Positions 53,100 to 63,182 are shown, numbered from the stretch's first letter. The stretch is 64,000 bases of DNA from Desulfopila sp. IMCC35006 (GCF_005116645.1 NZ_SWCM01000017.1:1-64000), one strand, 5' to 3'. Notes: generated by a model from the letters alone, not told the origin. A program made the numbers and translations.

Positions 53100-56000
53100 T
53101 CAGCTGTCCTCCGGAGCAAAGCCCTTGTCGGCGATAATTTTTTGGAAGGATTTTTGTAACTGGACATGGGCTGCATGGTCAAACGAACGCCAGACCAGCA
53201 GCTGTTTGCGCACTTCATGCAGAAATGAGGTGTTGATCCGCTGCCAGGCAGCCGATTCGCCGGATTGCCGGTGCAGGGTGATCTGTATTTCAAGAAATTC
53301 CTCGCCTTCCATAGCCGGGCAGAACTGGATGTCAACAGTCTGCATGATACCGAAGTCAAAAGGCGCGAGCCAGACATTGGCCCGTATGTGCAAACATCGT
53401 AAATCGGCCGGGGTATCCGATTCGGCGATCATCTTATGGATTTCATCAACCGTTGAGCAGCTGAAAACGACCTCGACGGGACCTGTCGAAAAGATTCCGT
53501 GCGACACATCACGGTGGCTGGTCAGATATTCGTAGACGAAGCCGCCAATGCTTTCATGTTCCCTGAATTTCATGAGAAACGGCAGGGTCACATGGATGGT
53601 ATTGTTGACAGGCGGGGGCAGTTTAAAGGTTCGGTTGACATCGGGAATGGCAATGCGGGCGGCAACTCTTGCCGGGTAGAGCACCGAGAGAAGCACAACC
53701 GCGATAACGAGCACCATGGCCGCAATTCCGGCCCCCGAAGAGTAATTGACGGTGATCCCTTCCCAGAGTGGGGTCGCCGCCAGAAACGCCGCTGAAATCT
53801 GGGCCACCATATAGCCAATCACCACGGAAATAACGGCCAGGGCCATTGCTTCGGCGACAAAGAGAAAGCCGACATGGGAAGGGGCCAGACCCACCGAGGT
53901 GTAGACGCCGATTTCCCCCTTTCGCTCATAGACGGAGCTGATCATGGTGTTGAGAACGATCAAAACCGAGATGAGCAGCGGAATAATAATATTGGGAACC
54001 CCGCTGTAGTTCATGGTGTCGCTGATGTTGTACAGCCAGACCCCATCCTTTTCCCCGGCGAAAATGGCCAGGCTGAACCTGTCGGTCAAGGCGTTGACGA
54101 TAGCGCCGATATCAGCGGTATCGCCCGGTTTGACGGCGATATTCTTCAGCTTGCCTCCAGCGGCCAGCAGGGTCTTCGCCGGGATGATTGCGATCTGTCC
54201 CGCCGGGATATGGATATATCTGCTCTGCATCGAGCGGACGTCGTCGCCGGATTCCAGGGCGTCCATTTCCGCTTCAGTCAGCTCTGTTCCCGCCTCGTCC
54301 GGGAAGATGACCGGAGTGAGTATTTCTCCGTCCAGGTCCACGGCCTTCTCGTACTCCTCCGCCTTGAAGGTGCCGATGACCGTAAACGGAAAACCCCAGA
54401 GTAATACCGTCTGGTCGCCCTGTACGGTGACCCCGAGTCGGGCGGCCATCTGCTCTTCAAGGATAATCGCCGTCTGGTCGCTATCGGAAAACCACCGGCC
54501 GGAGCTCAGGAGGGTGTTGAGTCCGGTAACCTCCGCCTCGTTCGGGCTCAGGCCGACAAGACCCTGGATGGTAATTTCACGAGTCCCATGGCGAAGCGGT
54601 ACGCTGACTGGACGGGCAGGGTCATCGCCTTCCAGCCAGACTCTCGGTGCCGGTTTGCTGATTGTCGCCATACTGTTGACGAGAATATCGGTGGCCTGGG
54701 AGGGCAGGTTCTGCCAGTTGATTTTTTTCAGCAGGATGCCGAGGTACGGAGCCTGCGGTTGAAAAGGCAGTCTGACCTGTTGTCGGTTGGACTTGATGGT
54801 GGTGAAGCTCATTATGGTAAAAGTGAGAATAATCAGGGTAGTGCAGGTGAGCAGCGTGCGCAGGCGCCGTCGGCGCAGATTGGAGACACCCAGAAAAAAT
54901 GCGGCAACGAACGCCTTCCAGTGACTGATCTCTTCCGGGCGTTTATGGGTGGCCCGTCGCTGCAGGCGGATCATCTCCTCTTCGAAGCGGAAAAAAATGA
55001 TCAAAGTGACCATAAAGGAGAGGCCGATAATGAAAAATGCCAGGATGACCACCATTGGGCTATAGGCCAGTTCAAAGGCCGGATGAATGTTGTAGATGAC
55101 GGCGATCAGCAGCACCAGGATCAGGCTGAAGCCGACAATGCGCTTGTAGATGGTGGCAAAATTGAACAGGAAACGCTCCATGACAAAGGCAAAGGGAACA
55201 AACAGGGCAATATAGAAGAGGACGCCGAAGAGGACATCTTTCTGGGTTTTCTCTACCTGGACATAGACGCGGGCCGCGAGAGCCAGGGCGTCTTCAGCCG
55301 CCGGGCGGGCGACTGAATAATTAAATCCGGCAAAACTGCTGGTGCTTTTGGCAAGCGCGGCAAGTCCCCGGGCTTTCAGGTCGTTGATCCGCGTGTCATA
55401 AATACCGTGCCGCTCCAGGTTGTCGATGCGTGGACCAAGAAGGGTCCAGGCATCGTGTGCCGCGTGATAAATGGTGTTGGGGATGGAAGGGTACTGATCG
55501 ACCAGGTAGCCGAGACCAAGTTTGTCTTCTTCGGTGCCGTTGGTCAGAATCATTTTATTGGTAAGCACCGTGTCGGACAGGGTAAGTTTCAGACGGGTGC
55601 CAGGTTCGGTGTAGATGGAGGAGATAATCGATTCCCGGGTGTCGATACGGCTGTACCAGTAATGTTCCGGTGCGGCATCGCGTCTGCCGTCGAAGAGGTG
55701 GATTTTTGTCAGGTAGGCAAAATTGCGTGGTTCAAGCAGATCGAACAGGGTCGTCTGCCGGCAATTGAACATGACCAGATCCGTCTGCATCGATTTCCGC
55801 AGCAGTTTCAAGCGGTAATTGTCTTTTCCGGTTTCTTTTTTGTCGATTGCCCAGATAACCTTACCGGTATCCTCGTCGAATCGGTAACCTTCAATGACCA
55901 GTTTATCCAGGACATGCTTTTTATCGGCCAGCCCTTTAATCTGGAAATAACCGGATTCATCGACCATGGCGTAAAATTTATTGTTGCCCTGATAGGCAAG

Positions 56001-57905
56001 AATTGTCGTGTCGGCTGCCGGGAAATTGGCGAACAGCTCCCCCTGCAGTAGCAGATTGGTGCGCGCGGTCACCGCTACAAAACCATCTCGTGGAGAATTC
56101 TCGGGCTTCAGATTTTTCGTCTCTGTGAGTCGGTAAATAAGTCGCTCGACCAGCCTGCTCTGGTCTAGCAGATAGGGCCAGTCTATTTTTTCCACCGTGT
56201 CCGCAGGCGTTCCCCACAGCAGCCGTCCATCCCCCGTCGTCACCAGGCTGAGGCCAAGGTAGCCCGCCAGGGCACTGACTTCGCCGCCCAGGTTCGGTTG
56301 ATCGAGAAACCAGGAATCCCAGGAGCGCAGATGACTCGGCCGTAAGGTGTCCTGATACTTGGCCCTGCCGATGCCCGGCCTGCCTGCATCCTCGAGAATG
56401 TCGGCGATGGGGCTGTACATCGAAGTTCTGTTGACGGTCTGCTTGAGATTATAGAGCCAGCCGCGATGAAACCCTCCCACCCCGTCGCCGTGGCTGGAGA
56501 GATGGAGACTGACGATTGCCGCCACCTCGTAGTCCCTGACCTGGTTGCGGAAAGTCGAGGCGGATTGCAGCGCTTTGAGCTGGTTGCCGGCATCTTTCAG
56601 CAGAAGCTCATTTCTTTCGATCGCGCCGGGTAGTATCCGGGCAAGCAGCTCCGTCTCCGCGGGCGGCAGATTATGGAAGCTTTCCGCCCAGCCAAGCCTT
56701 CTGTAGAGCAGACGCTGCTGTGCGGTACGTTTGATCGACTGCTGCGCCTCTTCTGTCTGTGCGCCGAGGCGCAGCTGCATGAGCTGTCTCGACACCTGGT
56801 CGATAGCCTGATCGAGACTGCGTTTGACAGCTGTTGCTAAATTTTTATCCCGCTTGCTATCTTCGGTTAGAGGAAAATGAAGCCCGTGCAGCATCTCCAG
56901 GTTGGCATTGGCCCTGGCAATTTTTTTCTGCAGCCGGCGCTTGGTATCGCGCAGATCCTTGGATCTGACATTGGTACTCCAGATCATATCCCGCATCCCA
57001 GCAAGAGTCTGTGCCTGACCGCTGGTGGCAATCAGCATGACAGATCGCTGCGGTGGTTTCATCTTCAGGGATTTGGCCAGCTCGAGAAAGGTGGCGATAG
57101 AGGTGGCGGCATCGGCGCCGGGAGAGTTGCCGGCGACAAATTCTTCGTTATCGAAAAATGTTTCAATGATCAGCAGCTCTTTTTTTAACTGCGGATCGGT
57201 GCCTTCAATACGCGAATAGATGTTTTGTGCGAGATAGTTCTCCCAGACGCTGCGGGACTGCAGTTCTACCTGGGAAAAGAGAGGCGTTCTCTGGTTATGC
57301 AGTGGCCCGAACAATCGAACAGCCTGGTCTTTTTTCATCCAGAAGCAGGGAAACTGCAAGGGCGTTAGTTCTTGTTTCTCGGTAAAGAAAATGCGTCCCT
57401 GGCTGTCGTCACCCTGCAGGAAAATAGCCGCTTTTACCCCAAGTGAGGCGAGCAGCTGCCAGTTTCTGCCGGAATCGAAATCGATCAGAACGATGCTGTT
57501 TTGGATATCTTTGCCGTCAATGTCCCGGAGCTGACCCTTGCCGACATAAAAGAGCGGCCCGCTCAGTTTTCCATCTGTCGCCTCCGGGGTTATCGCGTTA
57601 TTGATAAAGGGGACTAAAGGAATCTTTTTGTCTCCCATGCGCAGTTCCGCCCCCAGAAAACGACGGACGGGCAGTTCATAGAAATACGCCTGCGGGTCAA
57701 GCCCCAGGGACTGCAGCTCCTGCTCGACAAATTCTACCGCCTTTTCATAGCCCGCCGAGCCGGTCGTTCTGCTGCCAAAGCTGCTGAGGGTCTCAATCGT
57801 CCGGCGCAGGGCATCGTCCGGCGCAGCAGTCCCGGCGTGTGCAGGGACAAAACTATGCACAACCAGACAGAAGACGATGCCAAGAAAAAAAAGGATTTTT
57901 TTCAT
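53100..57905 (-). CDS. Giant FtsX-type ABC permease with N-terminal M28-like pseudo-peptidase domain
   Basis: A 1601-residue protein. It starts with a signal peptide (1-24), then an M28-like exopeptidase fold (about 30-560; FGSRTTGSAGYEKAVEFVEQEL). Metal-site positions are altered: the HxD motif is FFD (250-252), GAxDN is GADAA (263-267), the Glu pair is QA (297-298) and the later NxD is SLH. A helical insert (320-400), a beta domain (about 600-870), and membrane segments near 892, 924, 950 and 1017 follow. Then come a MacB-like periplasmic domain, three FtsX segments (about 1320-1440) and a cytoplasmic tail. It is the permease partner of the ATPase encoded 60 bp upstream. Confidence 0.82.
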   Translation of the reverse strand: MKKILFFLGIVFCLVVHSFVPAHAGTAAPDDALRRTIETLSSFGSRTTGSAGYEKAVEFVEQELQSLGLDPQAYFYELPVRRFLGAELRMGDKKIPLVPFINNAITPEATDGKLSGPLFYVGKGQLRDIDGKDIQNSIVLIDFDSGRNWQLLASLGVKAAIFLQGDDSQGRIFFTEKQELTPLQFPCFWMKKDQAVRLFGPLHNQRTPLFSQVELQSRSVWENYLAQNIYSRIEGTDPQLKKELLIIETFFDNEEFVAGNSPGADAATSIATFLELAKSLKMKPPQRSVMLIATSGQAQTLAGMRDMIWSTNVRSKDLRDTKRRLQKKIARANANLEMLHGLHFPLTEDSKRDKNLATAVKRSLDQAIDQVSRQLMQLRLGAQTEEAQQSIKRTAQQRLLYRRLGWAESFHNLPPAETELLARILPGAIERNELLLKDAGNQLKALQSASTFRNQVRDYEVAAIVSLHLSSHGDGVGGFHRGWLYNLKQTVNRTSMYSPIADILEDAGRPGIGRAKYQDTLRPSHLRSWDSWFLDQPNLGGEVSALAGYLGLSLVTTGDGRLLWGTPADTVEKIDWPYLLDQSRLVERLIYRLTETKNLKPENSPRDGFVAVTARTNLLLQGELFANFPAADTTILAYQGNNKFYAMVDESGYFQIKGLADKKHVLDKLVIEGYRFDEDTGKVIWAIDKKETGKDNYRLKLLRKSMQTDLVMFNCRQTTLFDLLEPRNFAYLTKIHLFDGRRDAAPEHYWYSRIDTRESIISSIYTEPGTRLKLTLSDTVLTNKMILTNGTEEDKLGLGYLVDQYPSIPNTIYHAAHDAWTLLGPRIDNLERHGIYDTRINDLKARGLAALAKSTSSFAGFNYSVARPAAEDALALAARVYVQVEKTQKDVLFGVLFYIALFVPFAFVMERFLFNFATIYKRIVGFSLILVLLIAVIYNIHPAFELAYSPMVVILAFFIIGLSFMVTLIIFFRFEEEMIRLQRRATHKRPEEISHWKAFVAAFFLGVSNLRRRRLRTLLTCTTLIILTFTIMSFTTIKSNRQQVRLPFQPQAPYLGILLKKINWQNLPSQATDILVNSMATISKPAPRVWLEGDDPARPVSVPLRHGTREITIQGLVGLSPNEAEVTGLNTLLSSGRWFSDSDQTAIILEEQMAARLGVTVQGDQTVLLWGFPFTVIGTFKAEEYEKAVDLDGEILTPVIFPDEAGTELTEAEMDALESGDDVRSMQSRYIHIPAGQIAIIPAKTLLAAGGKLKNIAVKPGDTADIGAIVNALTDRFSLAIFAGEKDGVWLYNISDTMNYSGVPNIIIPLLISVLIVLNTMISSVYERKGEIGVYTSVGLAPSHVGFLFVAEAMALAVISVVIGYMVAQISAAFLAATPLWEGITVNYSSGAGIAAMVLVIAVVLLSVLYPARVAARIAIPDVNRTFKLPPPVNNTIHVTLPFLMKFREHESIGGFVYEYLTSHRDVSHGIFSTGPVEVVFSCSTVDEIHKMIAESDTPADLRCLHIRANVWLAPFDFGIMQTVDIQFCPAMEGEEFLEIQITLHRQSGESAAWQRINTSFLHEVRKQLLVWRSFDHAAHVQLQKSFQKIIADKGFAPEDS

Positions 57906-57965
57906 TGCCGGAAGAGGAGGTTCCTGGTTGAGGTTTGTTGTGCTGAACGATGAGATGCCTCAATG

Positions 57966-58706
57966 TCAGTGCGCGGCACTTTCCAGGCCGCCTGTTTTGA
58001 TGTCGAGCTCGTCTCTTTGTTGAATTTTATCGACCCGCCCGTCCCTGATCCAGACAACCTGGTCCGATACATTGAGCATTTTATAATCGTGGGTCGCTGA
58101 AATGACCGTGACATTGCGTTGCAGGCTGAGTTCCTTCAACAGCCGGATTATATCTTCACCGGTCGACAGATCGAGGTTGCCGGTTGGTTCATCGGCCAGG
58201 ATGATGGCGGGGCTGTTGGCCAGGGCCCGGGCTACGGCAACACGCTGCTGCTGACCGCCGGAAAGCTCCGATGGCCGGTGGCTCTGTCTGCCGGTGAGTC
58301 CCACCTGGTCAAGCAGCTCCATGCCGCGCTGCAGGGCTGCATCATTCGACACCCCGGCAAAGGTCATGGGAATGGTAATATTCTCGAGAGCAGTCATGAC
58401 CGGGATAAGATTAAAGGTCTGGAAGATATAGCCAATCTTGCGACAGCGCAGCCAGGCAAGTTCATAGGCATCAAGCTGCGCGATATCCACCTCATCGATG
58501 AAAACCTTGCCGCTGGTTGGTTTGTCGAGGCCGCCGATCATATTGAAAAGCGTCGATTTTCCCGATCCTGAAGGCCCCATGATAGAGATATATTTTCCCT
58601 CTTCAATCTCAAGATCAATACCTTTTAAGACATGGACGACTATTTTACCAAGATCGAAATCCTTGGTGACCCCGGTGACCCGGACGATTTTTTTCGCTTC
58701 GCTCAT
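57966..58706 (-). CDS. ABC transporter ATPase, LolD/MacB type
   Basis: A 246-residue ATPase. Walker A is GPSGSGKSTLFN, the signature is LSGGQQQRVAVARAL, Walker B is IILADEPTGNLD, and the H-loop is TVISATHDYK. The Q-loop is FQTFNLIP. This subfamily drives FtsX-type permeases that act as mechanotransmitters rather than ordinary channels. It lies between the short FtsX gene (48 bp) and the giant FtsX gene (60 bp), so the complex is likely a heterodimer of both permeases with two ATPases. Confidence 0.93.
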   Translation of the reverse strand: MSEAKKIVRVTGVTKDFDLGKIVVHVLKGIDLEIEEGKYISIMGPSGSGKSTLFNMIGGLDKPTSGKVFIDEVDIAQLDAYELAWLRCRKIGYIFQTFNLIPVMTALENITIPMTFAGVSNDAALQRGMELLDQVGLTGRQSHRPSELSGGQQQRVAVARALANSPAIILADEPTGNLDLSTGEDIIRLLKELSLQRNVTVISATHDYKMLNVSDQVVWIRDGRVDKIQQRDELDIKTGGLESAAH

Positions 58707-58754
58707 AGTGTCATTGCCTCTTCTCGTAGCTTTGCGTGCCTGAAAATAGACGCT

Positions 58755-59423
58755 CTATTGTTCCACCCGCATGGCATCGACCGGCAGCATGCGGGAGGCA
58801 ACTATCGCCGGGTAGAGGACTCCCAGCAGACTGAGACCGGTTCCTGTGCCTATCGCATACAGGACAATTGTCCCTATAGCACGCCACGGCATATACGCGA
58901 GTGATGACAGGCCGAAGCTGAAAAGTGATTCGGAACAGGCAACCAGAGCGCCCAGCAGGGCACCGACTATGCCACCTGCCAATCCCTGCATTGTTGCTTC
59001 CATAACAAATATTCTGACAATAAATCGGTCCAGGGCCCCGAGGCATTTCAGGGTGCCTATTTCCCGAAAACGTTCGGTCACCGACATCAGCTGGGCGTTG
59101 ATTATACCGACCACACAGACCAGCAGGGAGAGAAAAACGATCCAGCGCTGCTTGGCCGAGCTGCCGATATTGTCCGTACTGGTGCTATCGGCGGTTGCCG
59201 GATTGACATCGTAGCCTATTTTGCTGAGGACGGGCAGAAATGCGGGATCTTGTGAGAGGACCAGACTTGTGGTGATCTTGTTGCCCGCCTGGGTGAAGGT
59301 AAGAAAGGCCACTGCAAGAACAAGGCTCATGGTCGTGACCAGGGAGCGAAAAAAACGGACCCGGATCGACTGGTAAGCCATCTGGAAGGATTTGGCAAAC
59401 GGCAATGCGACAAGGCGTCTCAT
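58755..59423 (-). CDS. Short FtsX-type ABC permease
   Basis: A 222-residue FtsX-family permease. There is an N-terminal segment (FRSLVTTMSLVLAVAFLTF), a very short periplasmic part (about 45-90), and three C-terminal segments with the coupling region ERFREIGTLKCLGA and GVLYPAIVASRMLPVDAMR. The usual 200-residue MacB periplasmic domain is missing. It is the first gene of the operon. Its small size and the large size of the partner permease make an unequal pair. Confidence 0.88.
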   Translation of the reverse strand: MRRLVALPFAKSFQMAYQSIRVRFFRSLVTTMSLVLAVAFLTFTQAGNKITTSLVLSQDPAFLPVLSKIGYDVNPATADSTSTDNIGSSAKQRWIVFLSLLVCVVGIINAQLMSVTERFREIGTLKCLGALDRFIVRIFVMEATMQGLAGGIVGALLGALVACSESLFSFGLSSLAYMPWRAIGTIVLYAIGTGTGLSLLGVLYPAIVASRMLPVDAMRVEQ

Positions 59424-59501
59424 GGCAACAGGTCCCGGGGTTGAGTTGGCAACGGGCTTAAAAAGCGTTCAGGCAGAAAAGAGCAGCTCGCCATACGGAC
59501 G

Positions 59502-59530
59502 AATCTAGTTTCTAATCAGGAGCTTGTCAA
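59502..59530 (-). promoter_or_regulatory. Sigma-70 type promoter of the ABC/FtsX operon
   Basis: Minus-strand TTGACA (59525-59530) and TAGATT (59502-59507) are spaced by 17 bp. The implied start near 59495 leaves a leader of about 70 nt before the short FtsX gene, and separates the operon from the upstream carboxypeptidase gene. Confidence 0.65.
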
Positions 59531-59597
59531 CGAATGTCCCTGGAAAATTGATAATCTCGTAAAACTTAAAGCTGGGGCTGTCTTGGGCCTTTTACGG

Positions 59598-61100
59598 TCA
59601 ATACAACTTCTCGAGATATCGCTCCCTGATATGCCGGAGAAAATAATCGGGGTTCGTGGTTTCTCCGCTTGCCGCGTGGATAATCTCCTGGGAATCCATG
59701 GTCGAACCTTTACTCCAGATCGCCTCCTGCAGCCAGTTGCGGATAAATTTGACATCGCCGCCGGCAAGTCTCTGTTGCCAGTCCGGGTGGGTGCGGCGGA
59801 TGGCGGCGAAGAGTTGCGCGCTGTTGAGTGCCCCTATGGTATACGACGGGAAATAGCCGAAAGATCCGTCGGTCCAGTGCATGTCCTGCAGGCAGCCGTC
59901 GCGGTAGTTCCCTTTGGTGGGAAGACCGAGATATTCCTCCATTTTGTCGTCCCAGATCGTCGGAATATCGTCGACCTTAAGATCGCCGTTGATCAGACGG
60001 CTTTCAATCTCATAGCGAAGAATTACATGCAGGGGGTAGGTAACCTCGTCGGCCTCGACACGGATGTAGCTTGGCTGGACCCTGGTCGCCGCTGCCCAGA
60101 GCTGGGAAGCGTCGAATACTGCGGTGGCGGGCAGAAGGTCATGCAGTGTGGTGCTGAAAAAAGCCATAAAGGAGCGGGATAAAAAAATCTGTTTTTCAAA
60201 CAGCAGACTCTGGCTTTCATGGAGGCATAAGTTGCGCGCATGCCCAGCAGGCAGGCCGTCCCATTCGCCCGGCAGGCCGCTTTCGTATCCGGCATGCCCA
60301 GTTTCATGGGCGGTTGCCAGCAGAGCATCGAGGAAATCGGTCTGCCTAAATCTGGTGGTAATGCGCTGATCGCCCCGGCAGCCGGTGCTGAAGGGATGTG
60401 AGCTGACATCAAGGCGTCCCTGGTCGAAATTAAAACCGAGGCAGCGCATCAGTTCCTGGTTCAGCAGCAGCTGTCTGTCTATCGGATACTGACCGTTAAG
60501 ATCCGGGGCGACATCGCTCTTCTGTTTTTCCACAACCTGCTGCACCAGTTCCGGCAGAACCTGCTTGAGTCTGGCGAAAACCTCACCAATAAAGCTGTTG
60601 CTGTCCCCGGTACAATACAGATCGAGCAGAGCGTCATAGGGCGTCGAAAAGCGGCCGGCGGCAAAGTCGTGTCGTGCCTGAGCCTCCTCTTGAGCCAGAA
60701 ATACTACTTCGCGGAAATTTTTCAGAAAACCAGGCCAGTCGTTTTCTTTTCTCTGGCTACGCCAGTCGTGTTCGCATTTTGAACCGGCCAGGGATTTTGC
60801 CTTTACCAGATCGGGGGAAAGGCAGAGGGCACGCCGGTATTCGCGATCCATCTCCTGCAGACTGCGTTTCCGGGCGGCATCATTAACCTCATCCGCAGCC
60901 TCCAGCAGCAGATCTCCGGTTCTGGGCGAGGTCAGCAGCTCATGTCGCAGGGTAATCAGTTCGGCGACCGACTTTGCTCGAGGTTCACTGCCGCCTGGCG
61001 GCATCATCACCAGATGATCCCATTGGAGAAAGGTGACTGCGTGGTCCAGCCGGCTCAGTTTTTGAAAATGTTCGACAAGTAACAGGTAGGCGGAAGGCAT
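59598..61100 (-). CDS. M32 family carboxypeptidase (Taq type)
   Basis: A 500-residue zinc carboxypeptidase. The active site HETGH (in LATAHETGHAGYE) and the third-ligand region with IRVEADEVTYPLHVILRYEIE match M32 enzymes, as does DGSFGYFPSYTIGALNSAQLF. It has no signal, so it would act on peptides in the cytoplasm, removing C-terminal residues. It lies just upstream of the transporter-like operon on the same strand, with a separate promoter in between. GAGG lies 7 nt before the ATG. Confidence 0.92.
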   Translation of the reverse strand: MPSAYLLLVEHFQKLSRLDHAVTFLQWDHLVMMPPGGSEPRAKSVAELITLRHELLTSPRTGDLLLEAADEVNDAARKRSLQEMDREYRRALCLSPDLVKAKSLAGSKCEHDWRSQRKENDWPGFLKNFREVVFLAQEEAQARHDFAAGRFSTPYDALLDLYCTGDSNSFIGEVFARLKQVLPELVQQVVEKQKSDVAPDLNGQYPIDRQLLLNQELMRCLGFNFDQGRLDVSSHPFSTGCRGDQRITTRFRQTDFLDALLATAHETGHAGYESGLPGEWDGLPAGHARNLCLHESQSLLFEKQIFLSRSFMAFFSTTLHDLLPATAVFDASQLWAAATRVQPSYIRVEADEVTYPLHVILRYEIESRLINGDLKVDDIPTIWDDKMEEYLGLPTKGNYRDGCLQDMHWTDGSFGYFPSYTIGALNSAQLFAAIRRTHPDWQQRLAGGDVKFIRNWLQEAIWSKGSTMDSQEIIHAASGETTNPDYFLRHIRERYLEKLY

Positions 61101-61127
61101 ATATATCCTCGTTGATATGCGAAAGAA

Positions 61128-61913
61128 TCATTGTTGGAGCAAATCGCCAAAATGTACGGGGAGCAGTGTCCGGTTGTTGTGCAGCAAACCAAGCAGGATA
61201 TCCAGCAGTTCCAGGGCGGCGCCATTCATTCTCTGGTGATGGAGCATAATACCGCACAGTCCTGAGGCAAGCCCCTGCTCAATTTCTGTGACCAGGTTTT
61301 GAAAGCCAAGATGTGGTTCGGCTTCCTTTCGGGTGTGCAGATCGACGTTCACCTGCAGATCAGGGAGCTGCGGAAGCGTCTCAGGTCGGGCACCTCTGCT
61401 TCTTGAAACAGCTTTGAAATCAAGATCGATGAGTGCCTGGAGGGTGTCGCTGCTGCACCTGTTCCATGGCGGGGTGAAAATCGGCTGAAAATCATGGCCA
61501 AGGAGCCGCTCCAGTCTGCTCCTGCCTTTGGCGAGACTGGCATGTATCGCATTTTTTGTTCGAGCCGGACCAAATTCCTGTTTCTTGCCGGCAGGTTCGA
61601 AGTTTCGGTGGAGGCGGCCATGCTGGTGCCAGCACCATTGTGCACTGTTTGTCCCGGTCAGGCGGCGCAGCTCCTGTAGACGAGCGGTGGTCAGCCAGGC
61701 GGGCACGGTTGCCAGACAGAGGGGCAGCCGGTGCTTTTGAAAACATTGAATCATTTGGGCGAAGGTCTGTGAGGCAATGCCGATATCATCGGCGCGAAAG
61801 AATACCCGCGGACGGTTGACTGACAACTGGCAGCCCCGGTCGATGTGGCTGGCGATTGTTTCACGCATGCCAGAGTGCCTGATGGTGTAGAGTCTTGATG
61901 CAGGTTTAGTCAT
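61128..61913 (-). CDS. Polysaccharide deacetylase-family protein
   Basis: A 261-residue NodB-fold protein. The metal and base motif is VFFRADDIGIAS; other family blocks are WHQHGRLHRN and FTPPWNRCSSDTLQAL. The last catalytic region is HHQRMNG. Such enzymes remove acetyl groups from sugars; without a signal peptide, this one may act on a nucleotide- or lipid-linked sugar. It lies between the M32 gene (27 bp) and the methyltransferase gene, and a glycosyltransferase lies further upstream, so a surface-sugar role is plausible. Confidence 0.8.
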   Translation of the reverse strand: MTKPASRLYTIRHSGMRETIASHIDRGCQLSVNRPRVFFRADDIGIASQTFAQMIQCFQKHRLPLCLATVPAWLTTARLQELRRLTGTNSAQWCWHQHGRLHRNFEPAGKKQEFGPARTKNAIHASLAKGRSRLERLLGHDFQPIFTPPWNRCSSDTLQALIDLDFKAVSRSRGARPETLPQLPDLQVNVDLHTRKEAEPHLGFQNLVTEIEQGLASGLCGIMLHHQRMNGAALELLDILLGLLHNNRTLLPVHFGDLLQQ

Positions 61914-62027
61914 AAGTCTAAACTTCCGAGTGGGTTTAAAACATGCGAAGCAGAGCAGTGCTCATTTTAGTCATCTGTTGTTTGAATGTTCCCTTTTCAT
62001 AACCTTTTTTATGTTTTAATACGGAAA

Positions 62028-63122
62028 TCACCTCTTCTTTTTTCTCTTTTTTGGGGAAGTCTGAAAGGGTCTTTTTCGAGGTGTTTTGGGCTTTTCTTCG
62101 TAATACCAGCGCGATTGTACACAGGGCGGCAACATATCGTAAGGCAGTCCTATCTCATGCAGTTTTCTCCATGTACCGTCTGGTGACAAAATGGAGCTCA
62201 TCTCACCATCTATGATGACTCTCGGAGTGACTATGTCAGGGAAAGCAATAATTTCGTCAGTGAGTATTTTCTGAAGAAACGAGTCAAAATATCGGCACGA
62301 AAGGTCAAGGACGTGCGGTAATGGATCATACTTCGCCTCCAAGTCAGGAGGGTACGGAATAACCCCGGTTGGATGAGAGAAGGTACACATTGTTGCACCC
62401 TCAGGTATAACTGGCTTTTTTGACCGATAGCCAAAGGTTTCTGAGATCCAGAGAGCGAGAGGTCCGGTGTGTTTTTCTGCTTCTTTGACTCTCCGGTACG
62501 GCTCTTCGGTTATGATATTTCCTAACTGAAAGGTGAATTGTATTTGGTCTTTATATTTGCTTTTCTTTTGCAGGATTTCAACAATTTTCAGCGAATCTTC
62601 GTGGGATTCCGGTGATTGCTCAAAGGCATGGACATTTATAAAATTGCCGTTATGTACGAATGGAATGCTGCCGGCGATAGCCAAAATGCCGAGTCCTGAG
62701 CCAAACTCACACCCTACTACTTTTCCAGGCAGGTTATCAGATGGCTTCAGGTTAACTAAATGGTGGACCAGGGCTGCTGTCGCTTTAACGTCCAGAATGC
62801 AATCCAGTGCACCGAGATGTTGAGAATATCGTTCAAGTAATTTTCCAAGATCGTCTTTTTCAAGAATTTGTTGTCGTAACAAGTCATAGGGATTTCTCCC
62901 CTGACGTTCAAGTATGGCAGCTTTTGTGTTTAATTCTCTGTTTTTGTCGATGATATTCCTGAACTTGGAGTCATCCAAGTGGAAAAGATTCTGGATATAG
63001 AGCTGAGTGAAATTTGCAACCAGTGAAGCTTCCTGTGTAAAAGATAAATCAGTCTCGCGTGAATCAACAAGATTGTCATAGGCTTTAGCCAGCAAGATTT
63101 CTATCGAGTATTCCGTAGTCAT
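62028..63122 (-). CDS. SAM-dependent methyltransferase-like protein
   Basis: A 364-residue protein with a Rossmann methyltransferase core. Motif I is GCEFGSGLGILAIAG (about residues 140-154), followed by VHAFEQSPESHED, an acidic loop that fits the SAM ribose site. The first 130 residues are helical, and the C-terminus is very basic (RKRPFQTSPKKRKKKR), which could bind nucleic acid or membrane. The start ATG 63122 is preferred over GTG 63131. Substrate unknown. Confidence 0.68.
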   Translation of the reverse strand: MTTEYSIEILLAKAYDNLVDSRETDLSFTQEASLVANFTQLYIQNLFHLDDSKFRNIIDKNRELNTKAAILERQGRNPYDLLRQQILEKDDLGKLLERYSQHLGALDCILDVKATAALVHHLVNLKPSDNLPGKVVGCEFGSGLGILAIAGSIPFVHNGNFINVHAFEQSPESHEDSLKIVEILQKKSKYKDQIQFTFQLGNIITEEPYRRVKEAEKHTGPLALWISETFGYRSKKPVIPEGATMCTFSHPTGVIPYPPDLEAKYDPLPHVLDLSCRYFDSFLQKILTDEIIAFPDIVTPRVIIDGEMSSILSPDGTWRKLHEIGLPYDMLPPCVQSRWYYEEKPKTPRKRPFQTSPKKRKKKR

Positions 63123-63182
63123 AAATATCACTTAAAATATGTAATTATTTTCAAAGCAGTACAGGTTTATGTGAAAGGATTT

